The notes beneath the pieces are model-generated. The model did not search any database. It was not told the origin of the DNA and saw nothing but the letters and a program-made list of their open reading frames with translations. Both the position numbers and the translations under genes were made by a program. 64,000 nt of DNA from Bacteroidetes bacterium UBA1312. GTDB taxonomy: Bacteria > Bacteroidota > Bacteroidia > Chitinophagales > Chitinophagaceae. Below, in pieces: positions 62,828-64,000 of the stretch (the first letter of the stretch is position 1; each line of letters begins with the position of its first letter). Where the stretch lies: contig DBTQ01000034.1 of assembly GCA_002307135.1 (NCBI GenBank), forward strand, positions 62,001 to 126,000, in the 5' to 3' direction.

Positions 62828-64000
62828 TTAGCCTGCCCATCCTTCTCTATCGAGGCTTCGATATTGTATAGCTTCTGCAAGGTGCTCTGGTCTTATGTCC
62901 TGACTGGCAGCGAGGTCTGCTATAGTTCGCGAGACTTTTAAAATACGGTCATAGGCTCTTGCCGAAAGGTTCAATCGTTCCATAGCAGTCTTTAATAAAT
63001 TAGCACCAACATGACTAATTGTACAGACTTCTTTAAGCAGTTTACTACTCATTTGCGCATTGCTGTAAATACCCGGATACTGCTCAAAACGTTCTGTTTG
63101 TATTGCCCTAGCTTTTATGACTCGCTCCCGCACTTGACTACTATTTTCGGTACCAACAGTCGTTGACGATAATTCAGTAAATGAGACCGGCGTTACCTCT
63201 ACATGCAAATCAATCCTATCCAATAATGGTCCCGATATTTTATTCAAATAGCGCTGTACCATTATTGATGAACAAGTACATTCTTTGTCTGGGTGATTAT
63301 AATAACCACATGGGCAAGGATTCATAGAAGCGATAAGCATAAAGCTTGCAGGAAAGTCAACACTTACTTTGGCACGTGAAATGGTAACGTGCCGTTCTTC
63401 CATGGGTTGCCGCATTACTTCCAATACGGTACGTTTGAATTCGGGTAGTTCATCGAGAAAAAGAACACCATTGTGTGCAAGAGAAATTTCACCAGGTTGA
63501 GGAATACCACCGCCACCTACCAATGCAGCATCGCTGACTGTATGGTGGGGCGACCGAAATGGCCTTTGTGCAACCAACGACGAATTCATCGCTAATTTGC
63601 CGGCTACAGAGTGTATCTTAGTTGTTTCCAACGCCTCCTGCAATGACAATGGGGGTAAGATTGTCGGCAAGCGTTTTGCAAGCATCGTCTTACCTGCACC
63701 AGGAGGGCCAATCAGTATGGCATTATGTCCACCTGCAGCAGCAATTTCCAAAGCACGTTTTACATTTTCCTGACCTTTTACATCGTTGAAATCAAGATCA
63801 AAATTTTGCTGATTTTCAAAAAATTCTTCACGCGTATTGACCACCAATGGTTTTAGGCTTTCCTTGTTGTAAAAGAATTCTACCACTTCACGAATATGTG
63901 TGACACCATATACATCTAGGTTATTTACGAGTGCAGCTTCACGCGCATTCTGCAAAGGCAATATCATTCCTTTAAATTGCTCTGAACGTGCTTGTATAGC
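62828..64000 (-). CDS. YifB/ComM-family AAA ATPase, 5' end outside window
   Basis: The reading frame is open to the last base of the window, so the N-terminus (about 120 residues) is missing; the ATG at 63967 is internal. The visible 390 residues begin with an FKGMILPLQNAREAALV-like segment, followed by Walker A LIGPPGAGKTMLAKRL, GVLFLDELPEF (Walker B) and the cysteines CPCGYYNHPDKECTC of the Mg-chelatase-like family. ComM is a helicase that promotes branch migration in natural transformation in some bacteria. The C-terminal HRD-like part is intact. Confidence 0.93.
   Translation of the reverse strand, partial: AIQARSEQFKGMILPLQNAREAALVNNLDVYGVTHIREVVEFFYNKESLKPLVVNTREEFFENQQNFDLDFNDVKGQENVKRALEIAAAGGHNAILIGPPGAGKTMLAKRLPTILPPLSLQEALETTKIHSVAGKLAMNSSLVAQRPFRSPHHTVSDAALVGGGGIPQPGEISLAHNGVLFLDELPEFKRTVLEVMRQPMEERHVTISRAKVSVDFPASFMLIASMNPCPCGYYNHPDKECTCSSIMVQRYLNKISGPLLDRIDLHVEVTPVSFTELSSTTVGTENSSQVRERVIKARAIQTERFEQYPGIYSNAQMSSKLLKEVCTISHVGANLLKTAMERLNLSARAYDRILKVSRTIADLAASQDIRPEHLAEAIQYRSLDREGWAG

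Noticed and set aside
1..64000. CRISPR arrays or insertion sequences
   Set aside because: No regularly spaced repeats, no transposase-like frames and no terminal inverted repeats with target duplications were seen.

Overview
The window looks like a chromosome segment of a Bacteroidota bacterium, probably of the Chitinophagaceae type. The signs are a low-GC genome, type IX secretion and gliding genes (a PorZ-like protein, GldD, and a secreted protein with a C-terminal sorting domain), DUF3467 and DUF2911 proteins, a Bacteroidota-style sigma-54 and ClpP, and many promoters of the TTTG-N(16-21)-TAnnTTTG type used by the Bacteroidota primary sigma factor. The species cannot be fixed from the sequence alone.

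Layout. 1-10 kb: end of a MocR-type regulator, then a minus-strand PIG-L deacetylase / 41-aa membrane protein / sodium symporter operon, mqo, a DUF922-like protein with an old yellow enzyme, and lpxB. 9.7-14.4 kb: phosphosulfolactate synthase, aroE, a methyltransferase, and a fluoride riboswitch in front of a CLC-type fluoride exporter; then 0.9 kb without ordinary genes that holds a tiny transcription unit for a 17-aa hydrophobic peptide and a decayed second copy of its leader. 14.4-24.5 kb: clpP, an active/inactive rhomboid pair, purN, porZ-recO, rpoN, alanine dehydrogenase, a TerB-like protein and a cold-shock protein. 24.7-39 kb: a T9SS-secreted GEVED protein, a coiled-coil membrane protein, an exonuclease with holA, a DUF2911 protein, a periplasmic-binding-like protein, guaA, DUF3467, gldD, a MerR regulator, a thioredoxin-like protein, hutH and a glycosyltransferase. 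39-45.4 kb: a six-gene minus-strand unit, histidine kinase / LytTR regulator / TolC / adaptor / permease / ATPase, which reads as a self-regulated tripartite ABC exporter. 45.5-50.6 kb: a UbiA-like membrane protein, a methyltransferase and a large GH18-NodB-GT2 fusion.

50.8-60.7 kb is the most unusual part. A 9.9-kb island sits at the 3' end of tRNA-Asp(GTC) and is bounded by a 19-bp direct repeat that copies the tRNA 3' end. It has no integrase, transposase or relaxase. It carries three compact modules: (i) a plus-strand operon of an unknown 101-aa protein, an HExxH metallopeptidase and a dCTP-deaminase-like protein; (ii) a minus-strand ubiquitin-like conjugation module: a three-repeat ubiquitin-like protein fused to an E2-like domain, a JAB deubiquitinase fused to an E1/ThiF domain, and a DUF6527 protein; (iii) an XRE regulator, an ImmA/IrrE protease and an 821-aa HD + HSP90-like ATPase protein. 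Between modules ii and iii lies a candidate small RNA with its own promoter and terminator. Together these read as an anti-phage defence or conflict island, but that function is inferred.

After the tRNA come accA, dapA and the 5'-truncated gene of a YifB/ComM-like AAA ATPase that runs off the window.
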